Assembly: GCA_947303255.1 (NCBI GenBank)
Contig: CAMYXL010000006.1
Location: forward strand, 1 to 64,000
Direction of reading: 5' to 3'
DNA from: an uncultured Clostridia bacterium
Lineage (GTDB): Bacteria; Bacillota; Clostridia; Saccharofermentanales; Saccharofermentanaceae
Length of the DNA stretch: 64,000 bases
A model generated the notes under the pieces. That model did no database searches. It had not been told where the DNA came from and saw only the letters and a program-made list of their open reading frames with translations. Of the stretch, positions 18,782 through 28,587 are shown in pieces (positions within the stretch are counted from its first letter, which is position 1; each line of letters begins with the position of its first letter). The translations under genes were made by a program, and so were the position numbers.

Positions 18782-21071
18782 CGATAAGATCTTTGCAGAG
18801 TATGCACAGCTGGTAAGAAGGATCAAGAGCGGGGACGAGGGCGCCTGCGATGAGATCTACAATAAATCCAAGCGACTTGTATATGCAACGTGCTATGGAA
18901 TCTTAAATAACAACGAAGATGCACAGGACGCCATGCAGGAAACCTACATGACAGTCTTTACAAAGATAGATGAGCTTAGTGACGAGAGTAAGTTTCTCGG
19001 ATGGCTTAAAAGAGTTGCCGCTTCCAAATCTCTTGATATGTACCGCAAAAAGCGCGGTGATATCTCCTATGATGAAATTCCGGTAACAGAAGGAGACGAT
19101 GATCTTGAATCGCTTCCTGATGCCTATATCATGGAAAAGACTAAGAGGGATATATTGAATCAGATCATAAGAAGGGAACTTTCCGATGTACAATATCAGA
19201 CCATCCTTCTTTATTACTACGATGAGTTGCCGATCGAGACTATCGCCAAACTCATGAATTGTCCTGAAGGAACAGTCAAGACCAGACTTAAGTCTTCCAG
19301 GATCAAGATCAAGGCAGCAATTGAAGAGTACGAGGATAAGAATAAGGATTACTTCGCAGCATTTACCGGGGTACCGTTCCTTGCTAAGTTCTTCATGGAG
19401 ATCGAGAGAAATCTTAATGTTCCGCAGGTTAAGCTCACAGCTCGCAGACCTTCCTCAGGTAAAAGACCATATGAAAATACCAAGGTCGCTCGTAAGGCAG
19501 TTACAAGAGGAGCAAGGAAAACGGCAGGCAAGACTTTCATTTCGACCATCGGAGGCAAGATCGCAGTCGGTGCTGCTGCTATCGTCGTACTTGCTACAGG
19601 TACCATTGTTGTTAAGACAATTATCGATAAGATGGATGAACCCGGATCAAATCGTCATTCTGAGAAGGAAGCCGATGATGAAGAAGTATATGAGAATGAA
19701 GAGACAGAAGAGATTACTGAGACTTCTGAGCCTTCGGAAGAAACAGAGCCGACAGTCGTTATCTATGACGAGCCTGTTGAACTTAATACAGATGAAGTTC
19801 CTGAGTATGATCAGCTTACACGTTTGATCGGTCGGTTTGATATACCAAACTACGACTGCAATTCTGTTCCGGATGATTTTATCAATGAATTCATGTTCAC
19901 GGATGGCGGGATCATGATCGATCTTTCCACATACTTCGATGATTACAGTTCCGATAAAGGTGTTTCAGATCCGTTGGGACTTTTCGATCCGATTTACTGT
20001 TCAAAGGTAAATTATGACTACCTGGTATGGACAGAGGAGAATATCTTAAATATCTCTTCGGAGGATATCGAGCGAATCAACGTTTTCGAAGAAGTGCCTT
20101 CTGAATACGGAGCTGGATGGGGACACTACCTTAATTCCGACGGTTATATCTATATGGCCAAAGGCGAGGCCGGAGACAGTGTTTCCGAAGAAATCATTAA
20201 GATCACCTTCGATGGAGAGTACTACTATGTGATCAGCAATGTTTATGACATGATGTTTACGGCTAGCGATCCTAACTATGATCCAATGGAAGACGGTACT
20301 AAATATCTTAACGTGATGCTTCTTAAGGAGATCGACGGCAAGTATTACTGGTCTTTCATCAGCCGAAGCGTTACAACATTGGATGCTTCTGATAATACTT
20401 CTGAGACAGAGCAGGTATCTGCTGAGACTGTTGATCTTACAGGTGATGTAGACTTTAGAACACTTGAGGATAACGGCTGGAAAGCTGCTTATCTTGAAAG
20501 GATCGATTCACTTACCAAGGATGACTTTGGTAACGGTCAGATGGGGATCTCAGATGATTACACCATGGGTTATGATCTCGTATTCATCAATGACGATCAG
20601 ATCCCTGAACTGGTCTGCTGTCTTAACGAAGACATGGGAACATCATGGATCAATATCTACACATATGCCAATGATGAGACTATCAAGCTCGGAAACAGCA
20701 TGTACAGATATAAGATAGATATCACTTACGTTCCTGCAGGAAACATGATCGGTGCAGGTGGTGGTATCTCCGATGCAGGTGCTGCAGTCTCTTCCATGTA
20801 CTGGATGATGAGTGATGACTGCACCATCCTTGAAACCATAGAATACTGCTCATACGCATATGACCGCACTAAGTACAGCAATGTACAGGAAGCGATCGAA
20901 GCAGGTGAATACGAAGAAGGAGTCTGGTACAATTATATCTATGATCCTGAAACCGATTCTCTTATTGAGATCTCGGAGGAAGAGAATAGCAGGATCGATG
21001 AGGAACTTCGAAATCAGAAGAGTCTTTATACGACCAAAACGCTGGATCAGTTCAAGGAAATGATAGGCTGA
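18774..21071 (+). CDS. ECF-type sigma-70 factor with C-terminal TM helix and large extracytoplasmic region
   Basis: Sigma2 (DAQDAMQETYMTVFTKIDEL) and sigma4 (PIETIAKLMNCPEGTVKTRLKSSRIKIK) followed by IGGKIAVGAAAIVVLATGTIVV, acidic Thr/Glu linker and C-terminal domain. Confidence 0.88.
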   Translation: MSDDKIFAEYAQLVRRIKSGDEGACDEIYNKSKRLVYATCYGILNNNEDAQDAMQETYMTVFTKIDELSDESKFLGWLKRVAASKSLDMYRKKRGDISYDEIPVTEGDDDLESLPDAYIMEKTKRDILNQIIRRELSDVQYQTILLYYYDELPIETIAKLMNCPEGTVKTRLKSSRIKIKAAIEEYEDKNKDYFAAFTGVPFLAKFFMEIERNLNVPQVKLTARRPSSGKRPYENTKVARKAVTRGARKTAGKTFISTIGGKIAVGAAAIVVLATGTIVVKTIIDKMDEPGSNRHSEKEADDEEVYENEETEEITETSEPSEETEPTVVIYDEPVELNTDEVPEYDQLTRLIGRFDIPNYDCNSVPDDFINEFMFTDGGIMIDLSTYFDDYSSDKGVSDPLGLFDPIYCSKVNYDYLVWTEENILNISSEDIERINVFEEVPSEYGAGWGHYLNSDGYIYMAKGEAGDSVSEEIIKITFDGEYYYVISNVYDMMFTASDPNYDPMEDGTKYLNVMLLKEIDGKYYWSFISRSVTTLDASDNTSETEQVSAETVDLTGDVDFRTLEDNGWKAAYLERIDSLTKDDFGNGQMGISDDYTMGYDLVFINDDQIPELVCCLNEDMGTSWINIYTYANDETIKLGNSMYRYKIDITYVPAGNMIGAGGGISDAGAAVSSMYWMMSDDCTILETIEYCSYAYDRTKYSNVQEAIEAGEYEEGVWYNYIYDPETDSLIEISEEENSRIDEELRNQKSLYTTKTLDQFKEMIG

Positions 21072-21115
21072 TTCTATTAAATATAATATTTATACGGGAT
21101 TTTCGAAAAAAATCC

Positions 21116-21144
21116 TTGCCTGATCAATATCTTTCTGCTAGTAT
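21116..21144 (+). promoter_or_regulatory. putative rpsB promoter
   Basis: TTGCCT-N17-TAGTAT. Confidence 0.6.
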
Positions 21145-21233
21145 TATTGAGCATAAAAAACACGTGCCGTATCTTTTTGTGCCCAAAATCAAGGGTTAAC
21201 GGCTCGGAAGAATTAACAAGGAGGAATATTTTT

Positions 21234-22022
21234 ATGCCAGTAATTTTAATGAAGCAGCTCTTGGAAGCAGGTGTACACTTCGGTCACCAGACACGTCGTT
21301 GGAACCCAAAAATGAAGGAGTACATCTTCACAGAGCGTAACGGAATCCACATCATCGATCTTCAGAAGACAGTTAAGAAGGTAGACGACGCTTACATGGC
21401 AATGAGAGACATTGCTGCTGAGGGCGGAGACATTCTTTTCGTTGGTACAAAGAAGCAGGCTCAGGATTCCATCGCAGAAGAAGCACAGCGTTGCGGTATG
21501 TTCTATGTTAACAACCGTTGGCTCGGTGGTACTCTCACAAACTTCAAGACAATCCAGACAAGAGTTAATCGTCTTCTTGAGCTCCGTCAGATGGAGCAGG
21601 ACGGAACATTTGATGTTCTCCCTAAGAAGGAAGTTGCTAAGCTCAAGCTCGACATGGAGAAGCTCGACAAGAACCTTGGCGGTATCGTAGGAATGAATGG
21701 TCTTCCTGCTGCATTGTTCGTAGTTGACACAAAGAAGGAGCACCTCGCTGTTGCAGAAGCTAGAAGACTTAACATCCCGATCATCGCTATCGTTGATACA
21801 AACTGCGATCCAGAGGAAGTTGACCACGTTATCCCAGGTAACGACGATGCTATCCGTGCAGTTAAGCTCATCGCTGGTAAGATGGCTGACGCTATCATCG
21901 AGGCTCGTCAGGGCGAGCAGCTCACTGACGTAACTGCTGAGGTTTCCGAAGAGGGAGCTGAGGTTTCAGAGGACGCTTCAATCGAAGAGATCGCAGAGTC
22001 TGAAGAGACAGCAGAGGCATAA
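21234..22022 (+). CDS. rpsB: 30S ribosomal protein S2
   Basis: [36 protein letters not shown] before ATG 21234. Confidence 0.97.
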   Translation: MPVILMKQLLEAGVHFGHQTRRWNPKMKEYIFTERNGIHIIDLQKTVKKVDDAYMAMRDIAAEGGDILFVGTKKQAQDSIAEEAQRCGMFYVNNRWLGGTLTNFKTIQTRVNRLLELRQMEQDGTFDVLPKKEVAKLKLDMEKLDKNLGGIVGMNGLPAALFVVDTKKEHLAVAEARRLNIPIIAIVDTNCDPEEVDHVIPGNDDAIRAVKLIAGKMADAIIEARQGEQLTDVTAEVSEEGAEVSEDASIEEIAESEETAEA

Positions 22023-22066
22023 TTCATAAACTAATTATTTCGATTTATTTCTAGGAGGAAACAATT

Positions 22067-22999
22067 ATGGCAATTACAGCTCAGCAGGTTAAGGAACTTC
22101 GTGAGTTAACAGATTGCGGTATCATGGACTGTAAGAAGGCTCTTACAGAGTGCGACGGTGATATCGAGAAGGCTAAGGACTGGCTTCGTGAGAAGGGTAT
22201 GGCTAAGGCCGAGAAGAAGTCCGGCAGAGCAGCAGCTGAGGGTGTTGTAGCATCCAATATCGATGCTGACGGTAAGAAGGGTTGTATCGTTGAGGTTAAC
22301 ATCGAGACAGACTTCGCAGCTAAGACAGAGAAGTTCGTTAAGTTCGTAAATACTATTTCCGCTCAGGTTATGTCCCAGGATGCAGCTGATGCAGAGGCTC
22401 TCCTTAAGACAACAATCGACGGCAAGGATGTTGATACATTCCGTAAGGAAGCTATCGCAGATATCGGAGAGAACATCTCCATCCGTCGTTTCGCTAAGTA
22501 CGAAGTAAACGGTTGCGGTGCAGTTACATCTTACATCCACGCTGGTGGACGTGTTGGTGTTCTCGTTGAGATCGTTACAGACAACGATGACGTTCTTGCT
22601 AAGGACGAGTTCAAGCAGTTCGCTAAGGATATCGGAATGCAGATCGCAGCTTCCAACCCAACATGGGTTGCTAAGGAAGACGTTCCTGCAGACGCTATCG
22701 AGCGTGAGACAGAGATCATCAAGAACAAAGCTCTTGCAGAAGGCAAGCCTGAGAAGATCGTTGAGGAGCGTATCGTTCCTGGTCAGATCAAGAACTTCTA
22801 TTCCATCAACTGCCTCTTGCAGCAGGAGTTCGTAAAGTCTGAGAACGGTGCTTCCGTTGAGTCCTACATCGCTGATACAGCTAAGGCTCTCGGTTGTGAC
22901 ATCTCCATCGCTCGTTTCACAAGATTCGGAATGGGTGAAGGCCTTGAGAAGAAGGAAGACGACTTTGCAGCTGAGGTTATGAAGCAGGCTGGTCTCTAA
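22067..22999 (+). CDS. tsf: elongation factor Ts
   Basis: VKELRELTDCGIMDCKKALTECDGDIEKAKDWLREKG. Confidence 0.97.
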   Translation: MAITAQQVKELRELTDCGIMDCKKALTECDGDIEKAKDWLREKGMAKAEKKSGRAAAEGVVASNIDADGKKGCIVEVNIETDFAAKTEKFVKFVNTISAQVMSQDAADAEALLKTTIDGKDVDTFRKEAIADIGENISIRRFAKYEVNGCGAVTSYIHAGGRVGVLVEIVTDNDDVLAKDEFKQFAKDIGMQIAASNPTWVAKEDVPADAIERETEIIKNKALAEGKPEKIVEERIVPGQIKNFYSINCLLQQEFVKSENGASVESYIADTAKALGCDISIARFTRFGMGEGLEKKEDDFAAEVMKQAGL

Positions 23000-23021
23000 T
23001 TCTTTAGACAGATCAATTAAT

Positions 23022-23054
23022 AAGGACGGTTCCGTTTGGAATCGTCCTTTTTTT
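23022..23054 (+). terminator. intrinsic terminator after tsf
   Basis: AAGGACGGTTCC-gttt-GGAATCGTCCTT followed by T tract. Confidence 0.9.
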
Positions 23055-23192
23055 ATCTTCGAAAAAACTATTTAATTATGTATTAAGCTCCCTGAAAAAA
23101 TATCAGTATTTTTACATACTCCTTTCCAATGCTTTTAAATCCGTTATAATGAGATTATTCAAACAGAAAACACATCAATACGGAGGGGTATT

Positions 23193-25427
23193 ATGAAAAA
23201 GATAGTGGCTTTGTTGCTTTCTGTCACTTTCCTTTTTAGTCTTGCAGCATGCAAAAAGACTACTGAGGAAACGACAGAATCTACCACTGAAGTTGTTGAT
23301 CCGCAGGCACCAGGTTTCCGTGAGACAACGGAACTTTTTGACGGTGCATATGCATTGGATTACACATTTGAAGATCCTGAGAATTTCCCGTGGACAACAT
23401 ATACTGAAGGCGGTGCTCTGACCTTGGTATGTGAAGACGGAAAGATGATCGCCAAGATAGAGAATCCTGGTGTAAAGAAGCACTCTTGTCAAGTCTATCA
23501 TGACGGTTTCCAGATCTATCAGAATGCAGAATATCAGGTTGATTTTGACATTTGGGGAGATGTGGAAAGAGACTTTGAATGGCGTATCCAGATAAACGGC
23601 AGTGACTATCATGCATACTATGTTGAGGAAGCAGCCCACATGGGAACAGAACCAACACATATTACTGCTGTTTTTACAATGTATGAGCCAAGTGATCCTG
23701 CACCTCGTTTTGCTTTCAACCTCGGAGCAGCAGGCGACGGAGCTCATAACGTATACATCGATAATCTTACAATGCAGGTACTTAACTGTTCAAATGCAGT
23801 TGCTATCGAAGGTCCTGAGCCACCGAATCCGGTTGCGCTTAATCAGGTAGGTTATCGTCCTAATGATCCTAAGACAGTTTTCATTGCATCTCCGTCTGAT
23901 ACTTCATTTGATATCGTAAAAGCTGATTCGGGTGAGGTTGTATATACAGGTACTTTGTCTGATCCTTATATGTGCCGTTTTGCTAGCTACAAAGTTGCAG
24001 AAGGTAACTTTAGCGACTTTAAGGAGCCTGGTACATACATCGTAAAGACTGCTAACAGCGGTGAATCATATTCGTTTACCATCGCAGATAATGTTTACGA
24101 TGATGCATTGCGTGCTTCTATCCTGATGATCTATACACAGCGTTGCGGTTGTGAAGTAACGGCTGATATCGGAGAAGAATATAAGGATTTCGCTCATCCT
24201 GCATGTCATACAGATATAGCAACTGTTTATGGAACTGATAAGAAGATCGATGTAACAGGCGGTTGGCATGATGCAGGAGACTATGGTCGTTATGTAGTTC
24301 CTGGAGCTAAGACTATTGCAGATCTTCTTATGACATATACAGATACAGGTTTTGATGCTGATGATCTCGGAATTCCTGAAAGCGGTAATGAGATCCCTGA
24401 TCTTCTTGATGAGGCACGCTATGAACTCGAGTGGATGTTCAAGATGCAGGATGAAAACGGCGGAGTATATCACAAGGTAACCTGTGCTAATTTCCCTGAT
24501 ACAGTAATGCCTCAGGATGAGACAGCAGAGCTTCTTGTTATGCCTGTATCAACAACTGCTACAGGTGACTTTGCAGCTGTTATGGCCCGTGCATCAGTTG
24601 TTTACGCTCCGTTTGATGAGGAGTTCTCGCTTAAGTGTCTTGAAGCTTCCAAGAAAGCATATGACTATATGCTGAGCAATGCAGCTTCAGATACGACCGG
24701 ATATCTTAATCCAACTGATGTTGCAACAGGTGAGTATTCTGATGCAGTTAACCAGGATGAATTCTTCTGGGCTGCTATCGAGTTGTTCGTTGCTACAGGT
24801 GAGCAGTCTTATCTTGATAAAGCCAAGGAGCTTTATAACAACAACATGGAACTCGGATTAGGTTGGATCGAGATGGGTCTTTACGGAATCCACACATATC
24901 TTCTTTCCGATGCTTCAGCTCAGGATACCGCTTTTACCAAGGAACTTAAGGACCGCATCATTGAAGAGATGGATAAATCTGTAATGCTTGCCAACCGTGA
25001 GGGCTACTTTAACAAGATGTCCAGTTTCCCATGGGGAAGTAATCTTACTATCAGTAATAACGGAATACTTTATAACCTCGGTTATTTGTTGACCGGTAAC
25101 GAAGAATACAAAGAACTTATGTATTACCAGGTTGACTATATCATGGGTATGAATGCCTGCGGCTACAGCTTCCTTACCGGATTTGGCGAGCACGCGGCTC
25201 AGTTCCCGCACCACAGACCATCACAGTTTAACGGTCATGCGGTACCTGGTATGGTCGTAGGCGGTCCGAACGGAGATCCTGCTGATCCGTATGCAATGAG
25301 TGTTCTTTACGATACACCGGCTGCCCTTTGTTACGTGGACAATGACACTGCTTATTCGATAAACGAGGTAGCAATCTATTGGAACTCTCCGTTTATCTAT
25401 ATCCTGGCCGCCAAAGTCCAGTCTTGA
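23193..25427 (+). CDS. lipoprotein glycoside hydrolase family 9 (endoglucanase-like)
   Basis: Lipobox LFSLAAC; CBM-like region; CelD_N Ig-like VALNQVGYRPNDPK; GH9 GGWHDAGDYGRYVVPGA, FLTGFGEHAAQFPHHRPS, NEVAIYWNSPF. Confidence 0.92.
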   Translation: MKKIVALLLSVTFLFSLAACKKTTEETTESTTEVVDPQAPGFRETTELFDGAYALDYTFEDPENFPWTTYTEGGALTLVCEDGKMIAKIENPGVKKHSCQVYHDGFQIYQNAEYQVDFDIWGDVERDFEWRIQINGSDYHAYYVEEAAHMGTEPTHITAVFTMYEPSDPAPRFAFNLGAAGDGAHNVYIDNLTMQVLNCSNAVAIEGPEPPNPVALNQVGYRPNDPKTVFIASPSDTSFDIVKADSGEVVYTGTLSDPYMCRFASYKVAEGNFSDFKEPGTYIVKTANSGESYSFTIADNVYDDALRASILMIYTQRCGCEVTADIGEEYKDFAHPACHTDIATVYGTDKKIDVTGGWHDAGDYGRYVVPGAKTIADLLMTYTDTGFDADDLGIPESGNEIPDLLDEARYELEWMFKMQDENGGVYHKVTCANFPDTVMPQDETAELLVMPVSTTATGDFAAVMARASVVYAPFDEEFSLKCLEASKKAYDYMLSNAASDTTGYLNPTDVATGEYSDAVNQDEFFWAAIELFVATGEQSYLDKAKELYNNNMELGLGWIEMGLYGIHTYLLSDASAQDTAFTKELKDRIIEEMDKSVMLANREGYFNKMSSFPWGSNLTISNNGILYNLGYLLTGNEEYKELMYYQVDYIMGMNACGYSFLTGFGEHAAQFPHHRPSQFNGHAVPGMVVGGPNGDPADPYAMSVLYDTPAALCYVDNDTAYSINEVAIYWNSPFIYILAAKVQS

Positions 25428-25433
25428 TAACCT

Positions 25434-25475
25434 GAAATGCCGATGCCTTACCGCTCTTGAGCGGTAGGGCATTTC
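25434..25475 (+). terminator. hairpin after GH9 gene
   Basis: GAAATGCC..TACCGCTC-tt-GAGCGGTA-g-GGCATTTC; weak T tract. Confidence 0.65.
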
Positions 25476-25588
25476 TTTGCCCTGATACCAGGACGTTTCA
25501 GGCCTTGCTCGAAAAATATCACACCTTTGCCCTTTTCTTATTAACAAAAGAAATATAAAATAGAACGAGTATAGACGGAGGTAACTTT

Positions 25589-26296
25589 ATGGGTGACTTA
25601 AAGTATAAAAGAGTGCTTCTCAAGATATCAGGAGAAGCTCTGGCCGGCGATAAAAAGCAGGGCATCAATGATGAGGTATTGAAGAATATAACCGAGAAGA
25701 TCAAGGCTGTTTCGGATCTCGGAGTTGAGGTTGCAGTAGTAGTCGGCGGAGGTAATTTCTGGAGAGGCAGATCCTCTGAAGCTATGGACCGAGTAACGGC
25801 TGACCACATGGGAATGCTCGCTACGACAATGAATGCTCTTGCTATCTCTGATGCTCTTGAACAGCACGGTGCAGTTACAAGAGTTATGTCTGCCATCGAG
25901 ATCAGACAGATGTGTGAGCCTTATATCAGAAAGAGGGCCGTAAGACACTTGGAGAAGGGCAGGATCGTTATCTTTGCATGCGGTACCGGTAACCCTTATT
26001 TCTCTACAGATACTGGTGCAGCCCTTAGAGCAACTGAGATCGGTGCCGATATCTTCCTTAAGGCTACAATGGTCGATGGTGTTTATGATAAAGATCCTAA
26101 GGTTTATCCGGACGCTAAGAAGTATGAGACAGTCAGCCATGATGAAGTTCTCAGACTCAATCTTAAGGTTATGGATTCAACAGCAGCAGCTCTTTGCCGA
26201 GACAATAAGACAAAGATCCTCGTATTCTCCATGGAAGACCCTGAGAATATCGTAAGAATCGCAAAGGGCGAGAATCTTGGTACTTTGGTAGAATAA
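25589..26296 (+). CDS. pyrH: UMP kinase
   Basis: [14 protein letters not shown]...[12 protein letters not shown]. Confidence 0.97.
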   Translation: MGDLKYKRVLLKISGEALAGDKKQGINDEVLKNITEKIKAVSDLGVEVAVVVGGGNFWRGRSSEAMDRVTADHMGMLATTMNALAISDALEQHGAVTRVMSAIEIRQMCEPYIRKRAVRHLEKGRIVIFACGTGNPYFSTDTGAALRATEIGADIFLKATMVDGVYDKDPKVYPDAKKYETVSHDEVLRLNLKVMDSTAAALCRDNKTKILVFSMEDPENIVRIAKGENLGTLVE

Positions 26297-26321
26297 AGAA
26301 AAAGATACGGAGGTATTTACT

Positions 26322-26888
26322 ATGATCGAGATCACAAAAGCAGATTATGATTCAATTGAGACAAAGATGGATAAGACAATGTCTAATCTTGCAGAGAACT
26401 TCAATGCTATTCGTGCAGGAAGAGCTAATCCACACGTACTCGACAAGATCACTGTAGATTATTACGGAGCACCGTCTCCTTTGAACGCAGTAGCAAATAT
26501 CCAGGTTCCTGAAGCAAGAATGATCACTCTTGCGCCTTGGGATCCTTCAATGCTTAAAGAGATCGAGAGAGCTATTCAGTCATCTGATCTCGGTATCAAT
26601 CCTACAAATGACGGTAAGATCATAAGACTTATCTTCCCAATCCTTACAGAGGAGAGACGTAAGGAACTTGTTAAGGTAGTTAAGACTTACGGTGAGGAAG
26701 CAAAGGTTGCTATCCGTAACGTAAGAAGAGATGCTATCGACAAGATGCGTGCAGTCAACAAGAAGAAAGAACTTACAGATGATGATCTTAAGGATTACGA
26801 AGAGAAAGTTCAGAAAATCACAGATAAGTATGTCAAAGATGTTGAGAAGGCATGCGAAGTCAAAGAGAAAGAGCTCATGGAGATCTGA
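26322..26888 (+). CDS. frr: ribosome recycling factor
   Basis: NFNAIRAGRANPHVLDKITVDYYGAPSPLN. Confidence 0.97.
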   Translation: MIEITKADYDSIETKMDKTMSNLAENFNAIRAGRANPHVLDKITVDYYGAPSPLNAVANIQVPEARMITLAPWDPSMLKEIERAIQSSDLGINPTNDGKIIRLIFPILTEERRKELVKVVKTYGEEAKVAIRNVRRDAIDKMRAVNKKKELTDDDLKDYEEKVQKITDKYVKDVEKACEVKEKELMEI

Positions 26889-26905
26889 TCTTATCACGAT
26901 TATTC

Positions 26906-26936
26906 AGGGCGGAACGACCTTCCGCCCTTTATTTTG
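26906..26936 (+). terminator. hairpin after frr
   Basis: AGGGCGGAA-cgacc-TTCCGCCCT followed by TTATTTT. Confidence 0.65.
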
Positions 26937-26955
26937 ATGAAGGGGAAAAAGTTTA

Positions 26956-27723
26956 ATGGCAATTTTGGGCTTCGGTAAGAAGAATACAATTAACGAAGAC
27001 GAACAACTCAAGATACCTGTATCTCTCGGCGTCATCATGGACGGTAACGGCAGATGGGCCAAGAAGAGAATGCTTCCTAGAAGTGCAGGTCACAGAGCAG
27101 GTGCAGAGAATCTTAAAGAGCTTTGCAGGAACTGTGGTAACTATGGAGTTAAGTATCTTACAGTCTATGCTTTTTCCACTGAGAATTGGTCGAGACCGAC
27201 CGATGAAGTTAATACTCTTATGGATCTTTTTGTTGAGTTCTGGGAAAAGTACGATCCGGAACTTGAGCAGGAGGGTATAAGAGTCAGATTTACAGGTGAT
27301 ATCGATGCTCTTCCTGACAGGATCAAAGAAGTCTGCAAAAAAGGCGAGGAAAGATCCAAGCACAGACAGAAGATGCAGCTTATCGTTGCATTCAATTACG
27401 GCGGCAGAAGAGAGATAGTCCACAGTTGTCAGAACATTGCCAGACTTGTTAAGGAAGGCAAGCTTAACGTTGAAGATATTTCAGAAGAGACCATTTCCGA
27501 TAATCTTTATCTTCCTGATGTTCCGGATCCTGATCTTATCATCAGACCGAGCGGTGAGCAGAGATTGTCGAATTTCCTTTTGTGGGAATCTGCATATTCC
27601 GAGCTTTGGGTATCAGATTGTCTGTGGCCTGATTTCGGATTTGATGAGCTGACTGAGGCATTCAGAGCTTATACAAACCGTGACAGGAGATTTGGCGGTC
27701 TTTCTAAGGAGGACAATAAATGA
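26956..27723 (+). CDS. uppS: isoprenyl (undecaprenyl) diphosphate synthase
   Basis: GVIMDGNGRWAKKRMLPRSAGHRAGAENL. Confidence 0.96.
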   Translation: MAILGFGKKNTINEDEQLKIPVSLGVIMDGNGRWAKKRMLPRSAGHRAGAENLKELCRNCGNYGVKYLTVYAFSTENWSRPTDEVNTLMDLFVEFWEKYDPELEQEGIRVRFTGDIDALPDRIKEVCKKGEERSKHRQKMQLIVAFNYGGRREIVHSCQNIARLVKEGKLNVEDISEETISDNLYLPDVPDPDLIIRPSGEQRLSNFLLWESAYSELWVSDCLWPDFGFDELTEAFRAYTNRDRRFGGLSKEDNK

Positions 27724-28577
27724 AGCAACGAGTAATCACGGGTTTGATCTTTTTGATCGTAATGCTCGCTTTTGTAGTGGGCTTCTATTTTGTTCCGTTT
27801 GTAGCTGTCATTCTTGCATTGATAGTCGGTACCGTATCGACGATCGAGATCATAAAGGCACTTAAGAGCGGTGGCTACAAACCATCTAATGTCCTTATGA
27901 TAATCGGAGAAGTCATGGGTCTTGCCGTTCTTCTTTGCGGCTGGTTCTTTAATTTGGGTATCTTTGTTACTTCTACGCTGTTTTTCTTGATAATGCTCAT
28001 GTATTGTCTTGGAATGGCTATATTCCCTCAGATCGCAAAACCTGAAGCTTTACTTAAGGATTCGGTCACATCCATTGCTGCGATGCTTTATATCGCTTTC
28101 CCGATGTACTGTCTTTGTGCAATGGCTTTGTTCTTTGAGCATGGATGGCTTTACCTTATAGTAGGTCTTTTTGCTTCATGGGTATCTGATACATGTGCCT
28201 ACTTTACAGGTGTTCTTTTTGGAAAACACAAGATCGTTCCGCATATCAGTCCTAAGAAGACTTGGGAAGGATGTATTGGAGGAGCTTTCTTCTGTGGTGT
28301 TTTCCTGGCTCTTTATTTTGGTTTCATAGTTTATATGATCGACGATATTAAACTGGACAGAATACCATTCATGATCATTATGTTCCTTTTTGGACTCGTT
28401 ATTTCTGCTATGTCTCAGATAGGAGACTGGCTTGCTTCTGCTATTAAGCGTTCAGTCGGTATCAAGGACTACGGTAAATTCATGCCTGGTCACGGCGGTA
28501 TGCTCGACAGATTTGACAGTGTGTTCTTCACACTTCCTATCGCACTTGGTATCGCGATCTTAAGTCTATATATTTGA
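27720..28577 (+). CDS. cdsA: phosphatidate cytidylyltransferase
   Basis: FGKHKIVPHISPKKTWEGCIGG...SQIGDWLASAIKRSVGIKDYGKFMPGHGGMLDRFDS. Confidence 0.96.
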   Translation: MKQRVITGLIFLIVMLAFVVGFYFVPFVAVILALIVGTVSTIEIIKALKSGGYKPSNVLMIIGEVMGLAVLLCGWFFNLGIFVTSTLFFLIMLMYCLGMAIFPQIAKPEALLKDSVTSIAAMLYIAFPMYCLCAMALFFEHGWLYLIVGLFASWVSDTCAYFTGVLFGKHKIVPHISPKKTWEGCIGGAFFCGVFLALYFGFIVYMIDDIKLDRIPFMIIMFLFGLVISAMSQIGDWLASAIKRSVGIKDYGKFMPGHGGMLDRFDSVFFTLPIALGIAILSLYI

Positions 28578-28587
28578 TGGTGATTTG

